Positions 50,333 through 59,582 of a stretch of 64,000 nt of DNA are shown here, one piece after another. Origin of the DNA: Cellvibrionaceae bacterium (lineage in GTDB: Bacteria; Pseudomonadota; Gammaproteobacteria; Pseudomonadales; Cellvibrionaceae); NCBI GenBank assembly GCA_021151615.1, contig JAGKXA010000015.1:1-64000 (forward strand), in the 5' to 3' direction. The notes below the pieces were generated by a model that was not told the origin of the DNA, ran no database searches, and saw nothing but the letters and a program-made list of their open reading frames with translations. A program made the translations under genes and the position numbers. Position 1 is the first letter of the stretch. Each line of letters starts with the position of its first letter.

Positions 50333-50350
50333 TGTAGGAAATTGACTACA
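50333..50350 (-). promoter_or_regulatory. GacA/UvrY-box-like upstream activating palindrome
   Basis: Minus strand TGTAGTCAATTTCCTACA, an 18-bp palindrome close to the GacA/UvrY box (TGTAAG-n6-CTTACA) that activates csrB/rsmY/rsmZ genes. It lies about 55-75 bases upstream of the inferred sRNA start and 29 bases beyond the ppnN stop. Confidence 0.6.
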
Positions 50351-50378
50351 ACCTATAACTGAAATTATAAAATAGCCT

Positions 50379-51791
50379 CTACTTTATAACTTTATAGCAG
50401 GGGATGTACTCTCTGCCGGGCAATTTCATGCGGTTTTGCCGTGCAAATGACTCAAGCAGCTCATCTACCGGGTGCATGATCTCGTAGTCGCCATGCAACT
50501 CAAAGTGCCCGAATTTCTCTATCGCACAAATACCTTCCTCCTTGACGTTACCGGCCACTATGCCGGAAAAAGCCCGGCGTAAATTTGCGGCCAATTGGTT
50601 TACTGGCTGGTTCTTGTGCAGCTCCAGGTTGCGCATATTGTCGTGGTTGGGAATAAAGGGCTGCTGCAAGTCCGGGCTGATTTTTAGTTGCCAGTTGAAG
50701 TAGTAGGCATCATCACTGTGTTTGCGGAATTCGCGTACTTTCTTAATACCCTCTTTCATTTCACGTGCAACAGCATCAGGGTCATTTACGATAATTTTGT
50801 AATGGGACTGCGCCTCGGCACCCAAGGTATCGCCGATAAACTTATCCACTCGCTTGAAGTATTCAGCCGAGCTTTCCGGGCCGGTAAACACCAGCGGGAA
50901 AGGAATATCTTTATTATCCGGGTGCAACAAAATACCGAGGATATAAAGGATTTCTTCAGTGGTACCGGCGCCACCCGGGAACACAATAATGCCATGCCCC
51001 AAGCGCACAAATGCTTCCAGACGTTTTTCAATATCCGGCATGATTGCCAACTGGTTAACAATTGGGTTGGGCGCCTCCGCTGCGATAATTCCCGGTTCGG
51101 TAATACCGATATAGCGGCCATTATTAATGCGTTGTTTAGCATGGCCGATAGTGGCACCTTTCATCGGGCCTTTCATGGCGCCCGGGCCACAGCCGGTACA
51201 AATATCCAGACCGCGTAAACCTAATTGGTAGCCAACTTCTTTGGTGTAGTCATACTCGATACGATTAATAGAATGACCGCCCCAACAGACCACCAGATTC
51301 GGGTCTAAGCCCGGTTTTAATAAATTGGCATTGCGCAGCATATGGAATACGGCATCGGTGATGCCTTCCGAGCTGGATAAATTAAATTTGGGATTGCCGT
51401 TAATTTCGTCGTTGGTGTAAATCACATCGCGTAGAACAGTAAACAGGTGCTCACTGATACCGCGAATCATTTTGTCATCGACGAAGGCATTGGTCGGTGC
51501 ATTTTTTACCGCGAGCTTAATGCCGCGCTCTTCTTGCACAATGCTGATATCAAAATTCTTGTAGCGCTCCAGCAATTCTTTGCCATCGTCCAGATCGTTG
51601 CCAGTATTTAGGACAGCAAGAGAGCAACTGCGAAATAATTTATACAAACCACTTTGGCTGGAGTCCAAGAGTTTGGCTACTTCCATTTTGGAAAGAATAT
51701 TAAGTTGATCGATGGGGGATATTAATGCATCTATCGTTTTATAGTCGCCGTTAGCATGGAGTTCAGGTTGATTGGGGTTAAGGTTGCTCAT
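50379..51791 (-). CDS. ppnN: Pyrimidine/purine nucleotide 5'-monophosphate nucleosidase PpnN (LOG family)
   Basis: A 470-residue homologue of E. coli YgdH/PpnN, which splits nucleoside monophosphates into base and ribose 5-phosphate and responds to (p)ppGpp. The N-terminal part (QLNILSKMEVAKLLDSSQSGLYKLFRSCSLAVLNTG) and the LOG-family core with GCGPGAMKGPMKGA and PGGAGTTEEILYILG are present. The start at 51791 is supported by AAGGAA; a start five codons upstream lies before that site. It is followed on the same strand by the sRNA region. Confidence 0.93.
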   Translation of the reverse strand: MSNLNPNQPELHANGDYKTIDALISPIDQLNILSKMEVAKLLDSSQSGLYKLFRSCSLAVLNTGNDLDDGKELLERYKNFDISIVQEERGIKLAVKNAPTNAFVDDKMIRGISEHLFTVLRDVIYTNDEINGNPKFNLSSSEGITDAVFHMLRNANLLKPGLDPNLVVCWGGHSINRIEYDYTKEVGYQLGLRGLDICTGCGPGAMKGPMKGATIGHAKQRINNGRYIGITEPGIIAAEAPNPIVNQLAIMPDIEKRLEAFVRLGHGIIVFPGGAGTTEEILYILGILLHPDNKDIPFPLVFTGPESSAEYFKRVDKFIGDTLGAEAQSHYKIIVNDPDAVAREMKEGIKKVREFRKHSDDAYYFNWQLKISPDLQQPFIPNHDNMRNLELHKNQPVNQLAANLRRAFSGIVAGNVKEEGICAIEKFGHFELHGDYEIMHPVDELLESFARQNRMKLPGREYIPCYKVIK

Positions 51792-51966
51792 GGTATTCCT
51801 TAGCATTCAGTGATGCGCTGGTCGGTAAAATTTCTAAGGCAGATGTTACCAGTGTAGTGTTATTTTGTTAGCTGTGTATGCTGCTCGCATCACTCTGCCT
51901 GACAAAGCGTTAAAAAAACGGATAATTCTAGCGGGTAGTGCAAAAATTAATCGAAAAGAGGTGCGT

Positions 51967-52632
51967 ATGAGTTATTTGCCGTGTGTTGAAGTGGAAAATT
52001 CTCGTGGTGTGCCGGTGACCGCGAGTGTGATCTGGTTGCATGGCCTTGGGGCGGATGGGCATGATTTTGCACCTTTGGTTCCTGAACTACAGTTACCCGC
52101 TTCCTTGTCGATTCGTTTTATTTTCCCTCATGCACCGCAAATTCCAGTCACTGTAAATGGTGGCTATTTTATGCCTGCCTGGTATGACATCCTGGAAATG
52201 AACCTGGAGCGAAAAATTGATGAGGCTCAACTCGTTGCCAGTGCAAAAGCAGTTCATAATTTAATTCTTCGCGAGATTGAACGTGGTGTTTCTGCTGAGC
52301 GAATTATTCTTGCCGGTTTTTCGCAGGGTGGGGCAGTGGTATATCAGGCGGGCTACACATTTGATAAGTCTCTTGCCGGATTTTTGGTGCTATCCAGTTA
52401 TTTTGCTACTCACCATACTATCAACATTAACGAAGCTAATAAAAATACACCCTTGTTGATTCAGCATGGTACAGGTGACCCGATAGTGTCCCCTGTGTTG
52501 GGTGAGTGCGCCTTCCAATTTGTGCAGGGGTTTGATGGCAACGTGAATTATGAAACCTATGCGATGGAGCATACGCTCTGCGGGGAGCAGATAATTTCCA
52601 TATCGCGTTGGTTGCAGGAGCGGTTAGCTTGA
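51967..52632 (+). CDS. Carboxylesterase/phospholipase, alpha/beta hydrolase
   Basis: A 222-residue esterase of the EstB/acyl-protein thioesterase type. VIWLHGLGADGHDF forms the oxyanion region, GFSQGGA carries the catalytic Ser, and IQHGTGDPIV and AMEHTLC supply the Asp and His. No signal peptide. The ATG at 51967 follows AGAGGT; the frame is open from 51865 but that start has no ribosome site. It ends 7 bases from the convergent GH84 gene. Confidence 0.92.
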   Translation: MSYLPCVEVENSRGVPVTASVIWLHGLGADGHDFAPLVPELQLPASLSIRFIFPHAPQIPVTVNGGYFMPAWYDILEMNLERKIDEAQLVASAKAVHNLILREIERGVSAERIILAGFSQGGAVVYQAGYTFDKSLAGFLVLSSYFATHHTININEANKNTPLLIQHGTGDPIVSPVLGECAFQFVQGFDGNVNYETYAMEHTLCGEQIISISRWLQERLA

Positions 52633-52639
52633 TCTTCAT

Positions 52640-53740
52640 CTACTCAGTTAAGCAAGCTGGATCAAACAGATATTCTCCGTTGACCCAATCAACAATTTCC
52701 TGTGCAAATGGATTGGGTAGAAATTGCTGGTAGGTATTGCGCAGATTTTCTTTTTCGTCATCAGTTAATTTTTTTAAACCTTCATCTTGCAATTGCGAAA
52801 TATCTTTTTGTAATTGTGCTGCAAGCAGGTTGCCGCATACTTTCTCACACAGCTCCACGAATAGTTGTTCGGGATTGTATTGATTTTGTAATTCATAAGC
52901 CGCAGGCAAGCTGGCAAGGGGAATTTGCGAAAGCCAGGCTTGATTCATAGGGTTGAGTGCGTGGCCCGCGATATTGCCCGGCAGTGAGGCGTGGGTTTTA
53001 TCAACCGGGCGCAACTGCAAAAAATTGGACTTAACAGCTCCGTCATTGACCGGGTAGTTATCCCATAAAAATGGCTTTCGTCCGAGTAATTCAGAGACTT
53101 TATTCAAATGTGATTGTGAATAACCGGTGGAGCAAACTTTTTCTCCTGTCCAAAACATATCTATCGCCGGGTCAAGACGATGGGCAAATGTTTGCCAGTA
53201 ATTCTCCGGTATAACGCCAAATACTTTTTCCAGCACTGGATCAAAACTGTAATAGGTAGGGCAAAAAATTATTTTTTTTGCTGTTGATTCCTGTGCTGCT
53301 TGATGGGCTATATCAATTTGAATTTGTGCCAGCCCGGGAATATCGCCACGCATATCATCAAATAAAATGCAGAGAATGTCTGGCGCCAATTCATTAATTT
53401 GCTGGATACGTTGTGTGAGTAGTGTACGTTGATCGCGTGAAGCATCCAGATAGATTTCATGGGGGCTTAGGCCGATACCAAATTCGACATCGACACTCCG
53501 ATAGGTTTCTCGTAATTTTTGCAATTGTTGTTTTTCATTAACAGGCCAATCCAATTGCCAGTGTTTGCGCAAGTGTTTGTCGCTTTTTGGTGCGTAAATA
53601 TAAAATTTGAACTGATGTTGTGCGAGAAATTGTGCATAAACTTCGCGTATGCTCCAACTCCAATGCCTGCCGAAAAATCCTTCGATGACGCCTATTGGTG
53701 TTGTATGGATTTTATTCACAGGACTTGGGGATTCAGGCAT
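52640..53740 (-). CDS. GH84-family beta-N-acetylglucosaminidase-like protein
   Basis: A 366-residue protein of the GH84/O-GlcNAcase catalytic fold: GVIEGFFGRHWSWSIRE near the N terminus, FYIYAPKSDKHLRKHW, and the catalytic Asp pair in LFDDMRGD (Asp128, Asp129). Downstream Asn/Tyr residues (LWDNYPVNDG) fit the substrate site. It lacks a signal peptide and the extra domains of secreted hyaluronidase-type GH84 enzymes, so it would act in the cytoplasm on GlcNAc-containing fragments or modified proteins. No strong ribosome site precedes the ATG at 53740; a TTG six codons upstream is the alternative. Neighbours offer no further hint. Confidence 0.87.
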   Translation of the reverse strand: MPESPSPVNKIHTTPIGVIEGFFGRHWSWSIREVYAQFLAQHQFKFYIYAPKSDKHLRKHWQLDWPVNEKQQLQKLRETYRSVDVEFGIGLSPHEIYLDASRDQRTLLTQRIQQINELAPDILCILFDDMRGDIPGLAQIQIDIAHQAAQESTAKKIIFCPTYYSFDPVLEKVFGVIPENYWQTFAHRLDPAIDMFWTGEKVCSTGYSQSHLNKVSELLGRKPFLWDNYPVNDGAVKSNFLQLRPVDKTHASLPGNIAGHALNPMNQAWLSQIPLASLPAAYELQNQYNPEQLFVELCEKVCGNLLAAQLQKDISQLQDEGLKKLTDDEKENLRNTYQQFLPNPFAQEIVDWVNGEYLFDPACLTE

Positions 53741-54290
53741 GTTTAAATATCCGGGCAATTTTATTGTGAGTTTGTTGTTTCTGGCAGTTAAAAATACGTT
53801 GGGTGTTTATGCAAAAAACTTCAGTACAGCTGAAGTTATTGCGCAATTTTCTCGGTGTAAACTCCATGATAATTGTCGGCTGCCGTCGCGCGCAGCAGCT
53901 TGTGGTTTAATTGACACCTAAAACCCATCTGCCTATCATAGCGGCCTTTTTGAGCCGGACAATTTTTGTTTGCTATTGCAGATTTTTTCAGGGATTTTTT
54001 CAGTTTTTGCTGTTATTTCAATAGATGGCTTCTTTCTATAAGACTCTCTCTTTTTAAAGCAAAAATCTAGGATGGTATGCGTGCGAGGGTGTTTTGCTGT
54101 AGGAAGTTTATCCTTTCTCTGGTTTGCCCTGGTGGCGATATATAAGTAACGGCAATTGAGTATTTGCAAAAGGCGTAGACCTGCAAGTTCGGTCCTGGTA
54201 CCCCACTAACAGCATTAACTAACAACGACAATAGGAATCAACCACCTGTTTTAGGAATGCCACCTATGCAATTTGTTTGCGGAGTAGTAA
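53741..54290 (+). other. Intergenic region between GH84 and pgi
   Basis: About 550 bases between divergent genes, so it must hold both promoters. The only clear signal is the pgi ribosome site GCGGAG before the ATG. T-rich tracts around 53945-54055 and a string resembling a tRNA T-arm at 54180-54205 were examined and not supported. No HexR-type operator (TTGTAATT-n-TTACAA) was seen. Confidence 0.35.
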
Positions 54291-55955
54291 ATGACTAATC
54301 CAACCCTTCGTCCTACTGATTTACCATCCTGGAAGGCCCTAAGTGCCCATGCGGCCCAGTTGAAAACGCAGCATATGAAAACGCTGTTTGCCGCCGATGA
54401 TAAGCGTTTTGACAAGTTCTCCCTGCAGCTCCCCAATTTCCTGTTTGACTACTCCAAAAACCTGATTACTGACGAAACCAAAGCGGCATTGCTGTCTCTG
54501 GCGAAAGAAGCTGAGGTAGAAACCTGGCGCAGCCGTATGTTCGCCGGCGAGCATATCAATGCCACTGAAGATCGCGCCGTTATGCACGTTGCCCTGCGCG
54601 ATAAATCTGCTAACCCGATTGTGATTGATGGTGCAGATGCTCGCCCGGCGGTGAATGCCGAGCTGGAGCGTATGCGCAAGCTAAGCGAAAAGCTCCGTTC
54701 CGGTGCATGGACTGGGTATACCGGTAAAACTATTACCGATATCGTGAGCATCGGGATTGGCGGTTCAAACCTGGGGCCCTTGATGGCCTGTGAGGCGCTT
54801 AAGGCCTATAGCGATAAGCGTTTCAATATCCACTTTGCCTCTAATATTGATGGCGTACAGATTGCAGAAGTATTGGAAGGGTTAAATCCTGAAACTACCT
54901 TATTTGTGATTTCCTCCAAAACCTTTACTACTCAGGAAACCATGACCAATGCCCGCACAGCGGAGCAATGGTTTATGAAGGCTGCAGGCGACAAGTCTGC
55001 AATTGCCAAGCACTTTGTGGCGGTATCTACCAACCGTAAGCTGGTAACTGCCTTTGGTATTGCCGAAGAAAACATTTTTGATATGTGGGATTGGGTTGGC
55101 GGTCGCTTCTCCCTTTGGTCAGCCATTGGCCTGCCGATTGTTCTGTTTTTGGGCTATGAGCTGTTTGATGAGCTGCTGCAAGGCGCCTATGAAATGGATC
55201 AGCATTTCCAAACTGCACCTTTGGCGGAAAATGCGCCGGTGATGCTGGCATTGGTGGGCATCTGGAACCGCAATTTCCTGGGTTATCCGGCGCACGCCTT
55301 GCTGCCCTACGATCAATGCCTGCACCGTTTCCCGGCCTATATGCAACAGGCAGAAATGGAGAGCAATGGCAAATCCGTTAACTGGGCAGGCGAACAAATT
55401 TCCTATGCCAGTGTGCCTTTGGTGTGGGGTGAGGTGGGTATCAATGGACAGCATGCCTTCTATCAGATGCTGCACCAGGGCACCGATATTATTCCGGCGG
55501 ACTTTATCGGTTCGGTAACCCCGACTGTTGCTGTCGAAGGTCATCACGATGCCTTAATGGCCAACTTCTTTGCCCAAACCCAGGCGTTGATGCTGGGAAG
55601 TGATGCTGATCAGGTTCGCCGCGAGTTGACTGCCAAAGGGGTAAGCCCGACGCGTATTGAAGAAATCGTTGAACACAAGGTGCATCGCGGCAATCGCCCG
55701 ACCAACACTATTTTATTGAACAAAGTGGATGCCCGTACGCTGGGTGCCTTGATCGCGCTTTATGAGCACAAAATCTTTGTTCAAGGTATCATCTGGCGCA
55801 TTCACTCCTTTGATCAATGGGGTGTGGAGTTAGGCAAGGTGCTCGCGGCGGGTATCCAACCAGAACTGGACGTGGCCAGAGCCACCAATGCCAGTCACGA
55901 TGCCTCAACCCGTAACCTGATTGATTTCTACAAGCGCGCCAAGGCTGTCAAATAA
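54291..55955 (+). CDS. pgi: Glucose-6-phosphate isomerase
   Basis: A 554-residue isomerase interconverting glucose 6-phosphate and fructose 6-phosphate. The signatures GIGGSNLGPLMACEAL, FVISSKTFTTQETMTN, DWVGGRFSLWSAIGLP and the C-terminal GVELGKVLA are present; the catalytic Glu and His lie in the NGQHAFYQMLHQG region. Length is normal. It heads the carbohydrate cluster: fructose 6-phosphate can be returned to the Entner-Doudoroff route. Confidence 0.97.
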   Translation: MTNPTLRPTDLPSWKALSAHAAQLKTQHMKTLFAADDKRFDKFSLQLPNFLFDYSKNLITDETKAALLSLAKEAEVETWRSRMFAGEHINATEDRAVMHVALRDKSANPIVIDGADARPAVNAELERMRKLSEKLRSGAWTGYTGKTITDIVSIGIGGSNLGPLMACEALKAYSDKRFNIHFASNIDGVQIAEVLEGLNPETTLFVISSKTFTTQETMTNARTAEQWFMKAAGDKSAIAKHFVAVSTNRKLVTAFGIAEENIFDMWDWVGGRFSLWSAIGLPIVLFLGYELFDELLQGAYEMDQHFQTAPLAENAPVMLALVGIWNRNFLGYPAHALLPYDQCLHRFPAYMQQAEMESNGKSVNWAGEQISYASVPLVWGEVGINGQHAFYQMLHQGTDIIPADFIGSVTPTVAVEGHHDALMANFFAQTQALMLGSDADQVRRELTAKGVSPTRIEEIVEHKVHRGNRPTNTILLNKVDARTLGALIALYEHKIFVQGIIWRIHSFDQWGVELGKVLAAGIQPELDVARATNASHDASTRNLIDFYKRAKAVK

Positions 55956-55987
55956 ATGGCTGCCAAATAAGACAAGTAAACGACAAA

Positions 55988-56015
55988 CATACTGCAGGAA
56001 CTTTCCTGCAGTATG
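55988..56015. repeat. Perfect 13-bp inverted repeat between pgi and edd
   Basis: CATACTGCAGGAA-CT-TTCCTGCAGTATG. There is no T tract after it, so it is more likely an operator or an mRNA hairpin than a terminator. A second stem, GCCGGG/CCCGGC, follows at 56045-56063. Confidence 0.6.
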
Positions 56016-56142
56016 AGAAGGCCGAGAGACAAAAATATCCAGGTGCCGGGCAATGTACCCGGCTCCATGTGCGAGTGGTTCGCACAGACTTCGCAGGCAA
56101 ATAGCGTGTGCCAGTACAGACCCAATGAGCAATGGTATTCCC

Positions 56143-57975
56143 ATGACTGACGTGTTAACTACAGATCCGAGACTTGTCGAAATTACCGAGCGCATCATTG
56201 CGCGCAGTAAAGATACCCGCGCAGCCTATCTGGCGCGCGTTAATAAATTCCGCAGCAATGGTCCTGCGCGTCATCACTTGGGTTGTGCCAACCTCGCGCA
56301 CGGTTTTGCCGCGTGTAATGCGTCAGATAAAGAGGCTCTGGCTGAAGGGCAGGCACCTAACCTGGGTGTGGTTTCCGCCTATAACGAAATGCTCTCTGCG
56401 CACGTTCCCTATGGTGAATACCTGGAGCCGATCAAGGCTGCTGCCAAAGAAATGGGTATGACAGCGCAAATGGCAGGTGGTGTTCCCGCCATGTGTGACG
56501 GCGTGACCCAAGGCTTCCCGGGCATGGAAATGTCCCTGTTTAGCCGCGATGTTATTGCCATGAGTACGGCGATTGCGTTGTCCCATGACATGTTCGATGG
56601 TGCGATTTGCCTGGGTGTGTGCGACAAGATTGTTCCTGGCCTGATGATAGGCGCCTTGTCTTTTGGCCAGTTGCCAATCGTATTTATCCCGGCCGGGCCT
56701 ATGACTCCCGGCTTGTCCAATGCGGAAAAAGCCAAGGCGCGCCAATTGTTTGCAGAAGGCAAAGTGGGTCGCAAAGAGCTGTTAGCGGCCGAAAGCGCGT
56801 CTTACCACAGTGCTGGCACCTGTACCTTTTACGGTACTGCCAACACCAACCAGATGTTGATGGAAATTATGGGGATGCATTTACCCGGCAGTACTTTCAT
56901 CAACCCTTACACCGAAATGCGCGATGCGCTCACGCGTGCCCACGTACATCAATTGACGCGAATCACCCGCGCAGAAAGCCGCGTAACCCTGGCCGAAATC
57001 GTCACCGAAAAGTCTGTGATAAACGGCATTGTTGGTTTGATGGCTACCGGTGGTTCAACCAATCATGCTATGCACATAGTGGCAATTGCCCGCGCAGCGG
57101 GAGTGATCGTTGATTGGCAGGATTTGTCTGACATTTCCGATATAATCCCGCTCATGTGTCGTATCTATCCGAACGGTCTGGCCGATGTAAACCGCTTCCA
57201 GGCCGTAGGTGGTATGGGCTACCTGATTCGCGAACTGCGCGCTGCTGGCCTGTTGCACGATGATGTAAAAACCATCATGGGGGCAGAAGGCGGTTTGTCG
57301 CACTACACCAAAGAGCCCTTCATGGAAAATGGCGAACTGGTTTGGCGCGATGCAGTGGCGGAAAGTCTGGATGATTCAGTGTTGCGCCCGGTCTCCAAAC
57401 CATTTGCACCGGAAGGTGGTTTGCGTCTGTTGAAGGGTAATATTGGTCGTTCGGTGATCAAAATTTCTGCGGTTAAGGCTGAGCATCGCATGGTTAAGGC
57501 GCCCGCCATTGTTTTCCATAGTCAGGAAGAATTGCAGTCAGCCTTTAAGCGCGGTGAGTTGGAAAAAGATTTTATTGCGGTAGTGCGTTTTCAGGGACCC
57601 AAAGCCTGTGGTATGCCAGAACTGCACAAGCTGACGCCGCCGTTGGGCGTGCTGCAGGATCGCGGCTTTAAAGTGGCGCTGGTTACTGATGGCCGTATGT
57701 CCGGTGCCTCTGGTAAGATTCCGGCGGCCATCCATATGACCCCGGAAGCGCTGGATAATGGAGTTATCGGTCTGATCCAGACGGGCGATTTGATTGAATT
57801 GGATGCTGAAACAGGAACCTTGCAGTTGCTGGTCAGCGATGAAGACCTGGCCAAGCGCCAGTCTGCACAATGCGATTTAACCAATGTCCACTATGGCATG
57901 GGGCGCGAATTGTTTGCACCCTTCCGCGCCTCGGTGGGCTTGGCTGAAGAAGGAGCTACAGTGTTTAACTGGTAA
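56143..57975 (+). CDS. edd: 6-phosphogluconate dehydratase
   Basis: A 610-residue iron-sulfur dehydratase that makes 2-keto-3-deoxy-6-phosphogluconate, the committed step of the Entner-Doudoroff pathway. Cluster-associated segments [33 protein letters not shown] and [13 protein letters not shown] are intact, as is the C-terminal [17 protein letters not shown]. Met at 56143 gives the family length; in-frame ATG at 56125 and 56053 are possible but the latter falls within a hairpin region. Downstream genes zwf, pgl and eda complete the pathway. Confidence 0.95.
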   Translation: MTDVLTTDPRLVEITERIIARSKDTRAAYLARVNKFRSNGPARHHLGCANLAHGFAACNASDKEALAEGQAPNLGVVSAYNEMLSAHVPYGEYLEPIKAAAKEMGMTAQMAGGVPAMCDGVTQGFPGMEMSLFSRDVIAMSTAIALSHDMFDGAICLGVCDKIVPGLMIGALSFGQLPIVFIPAGPMTPGLSNAEKAKARQLFAEGKVGRKELLAAESASYHSAGTCTFYGTANTNQMLMEIMGMHLPGSTFINPYTEMRDALTRAHVHQLTRITRAESRVTLAEIVTEKSVINGIVGLMATGGSTNHAMHIVAIARAAGVIVDWQDLSDISDIIPLMCRIYPNGLADVNRFQAVGGMGYLIRELRAAGLLHDDVKTIMGAEGGLSHYTKEPFMENGELVWRDAVAESLDDSVLRPVSKPFAPEGGLRLLKGNIGRSVIKISAVKAEHRMVKAPAIVFHSQEELQSAFKRGELEKDFIAVVRFQGPKACGMPELHKLTPPLGVLQDRGFKVALVTDGRMSGASGKIPAAIHMTPEALDNGVIGLIQTGDLIELDAETGTLQLLVSDEDLAKRQSAQCDLTNVHYGMGRELFAPFRASVGLAEEGATVFNW

Positions 57976-57987
57976 GCAGTTAAATTC

Positions 57988-58019
57988 GACCCCGAACCCG
58001 TGTTCGGGGTCTTCGTTTT
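57988..58019 (+). terminator. Terminator after edd
   Basis: GACCCCGAAC-CCGT-GTTCGGGGTC, a 10-bp stem, followed by TTCGTTTT. It suggests that zwf starts its own transcript. Confidence 0.75.
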
Positions 58020-58094
58020 AAAAATACGCCGGATTTTAACAAGGCGTTTTACACGTATATCCACTGTCCAGATTCATAAACAGGATTACTCCTC

Positions 58095-59582
58095 ATGCTC
58101 GAAGCGTTTGATTTTGTCATTTTTGGGGGCGCTGGCGATTTAGCCCTGCGCAAGTTGATACCCGGTCTTTACCGTGCCCATCGCGAAGGCTCATTGCCTG
58201 CCGGCGCACGTATTATTCCGACATGTCGCAATACCCAAATGGTCGCCGAGTACAAAAACAAAGTGCGCGACGCCGCTGAAAAGCATTTGGGTGGTGATGA
58301 GTTTGTGGCAGCTGACTGGGATGAGTTCGCCAAATGCCTGTTCCCTGTCTTTGTCGACATAGGTACCAAAGACGAGCATTGGGATGCGTTGGCGCAATTG
58401 CTGAACTCCGGTGGCAACAGCCAGCGCGTGTTCTATCTCTCAACACCGCCTTCAGTGTTCAGTGTGTGTTGTAAGCATCTGCATGAAACCGGCCTGATTA
58501 CTGATACTGCGCGCGTAGTGGTGGAAAAACCGCTTGGCTATGACGCTAAAACCGCAGAAGAAATTAACAGCCAGATTGCTGAATATTTCAAAGAAGATGC
58601 GATCTTCCGTATCGATCATTACCTTGGCAAAGAAACAGTACAAAATCTGCTGGCGCTGCGTTTTGCCAACGGCATGTTTGAGCACTTGTGGGACGCCAAA
58701 TCTATCGATCACGTACAAATCAGCATTTCTGAAACAGTGGGCCTTGAAGGTCGCGCGAGTTTCTATGATGGCGCTGGTGCCCTGCGCGATATGGTGCAAA
58801 ACCACATCCTCCAGTTGTTGTGCCTGGTGGCTATGGAGTCACCTAACAAGATGACTGCCGAGCGTATTCGGGCAGAGAAATTGAAAGTACTGGAAAGCCT
58901 GCGCCCACTGACGGGTAATACCGTTAAATACAACACTGTGCGCGGCCAATATGTGGCGGGCGAGTTGGGCGGTAAACAAGTTCCCGGTTACCTGGATGAG
59001 TTGGGCCAGCCAAGTAACACCGAAACTTTCGTGGCAATTCGCGCTTACATTGATAACTCCCGCTGGGCCAACGTGCCTTTCTATCTCCGCACCGGCAAGC
59101 GCATGAAGCAGCGCTTTGCGGAAATTGTTATTCAATATAAAGATGTTGCACACCGTGTGTACCCCGAGTCTGCCGGTGCCGCTACGCCAAACCGTTTGAT
59201 CATCCGTCTGCAGCCGGAAGAAAGTATCAAGATCATCATGGTGTCTAAAGATCTGGAAAAACATGAGACTCATTTGCGCCCTGTTGTGTTGAACTTGAAC
59301 TTTGCGGACACCTACAAAGATTTTTACTCAGATGCTTACAAGCGTTTGATGCTGGATGCCGCTGCCGGTGATGCAAGTTTGTTTATTCATCGCGCCGAAG
59401 TTGATGCAGCCTGGGCCTGGATTGACCCGATTATCGACGCCTGGCAGCGTCCGGAAAACAAGCCCCACGGCTATATGGCGGGCAGCTGGGGTCCGCAAGC
59501 CTCTGCACAAATGTTGGCTAGTGATCGTCGTCGCTGGTTCTCCATTGATGAAGTTCTGTCGGGAGCCGATCAGGAATGGTAA
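58095..59582 (+). CDS. zwf: Glucose-6-phosphate 1-dehydrogenase
   Basis: A 495-residue dehydrogenase oxidising glucose 6-phosphate to 6-phosphogluconolactone. The coenzyme motif GGAGDLALRKL is at the N terminus and the active-site RIDHYLGKE near residue 172. Full length. Its stop overlaps pgl by 7 bases, so both enzymes of the lactone route are co-translated. Confidence 0.97.
   Translation: MLEAFDFVIFGGAGDLALRKLIPGLYRAHREGSLPAGARIIPTCRNTQMVAEYKNKVRDAAEKHLGGDEFVAADWDEFAKCLFPVFVDIGTKDEHWDALAQLLNSGGNSQRVFYLSTPPSVFSVCCKHLHETGLITDTARVVVEKPLGYDAKTAEEINSQIAEYFKEDAIFRIDHYLGKETVQNLLALRFANGMFEHLWDAKSIDHVQISISETVGLEGRASFYDGAGALRDMVQNHILQLLCLVAMESPNKMTAERIRAEKLKVLESLRPLTGNTVKYNTVRGQYVAGELGGKQVPGYLDELGQPSNTETFVAIRAYIDNSRWANVPFYLRTGKRMKQRFAEIVIQYKDVAHRVYPESAGAATPNRLIIRLQPEESIKIIMVSKDLEKHETHLRPVVLNLNFADTYKDFYSDAYKRLMLDAAAGDASLFIHRAEVDAAWAWIDPIIDAWQRPENKPHGYMAGSWGPQASAQMLASDRRRWFSIDEVLSGADQEW

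Noticed and set aside
53945..54055. T-rich tracts as a terminator for the plus strand
   Set aside because: No stable stem precedes the T runs and no plus-strand gene ends there.
54180..54205. Bases resembling a tRNA T-arm upstream of pgi
   Set aside because: No acceptor stem, anticodon arm or D arm could be formed around them.
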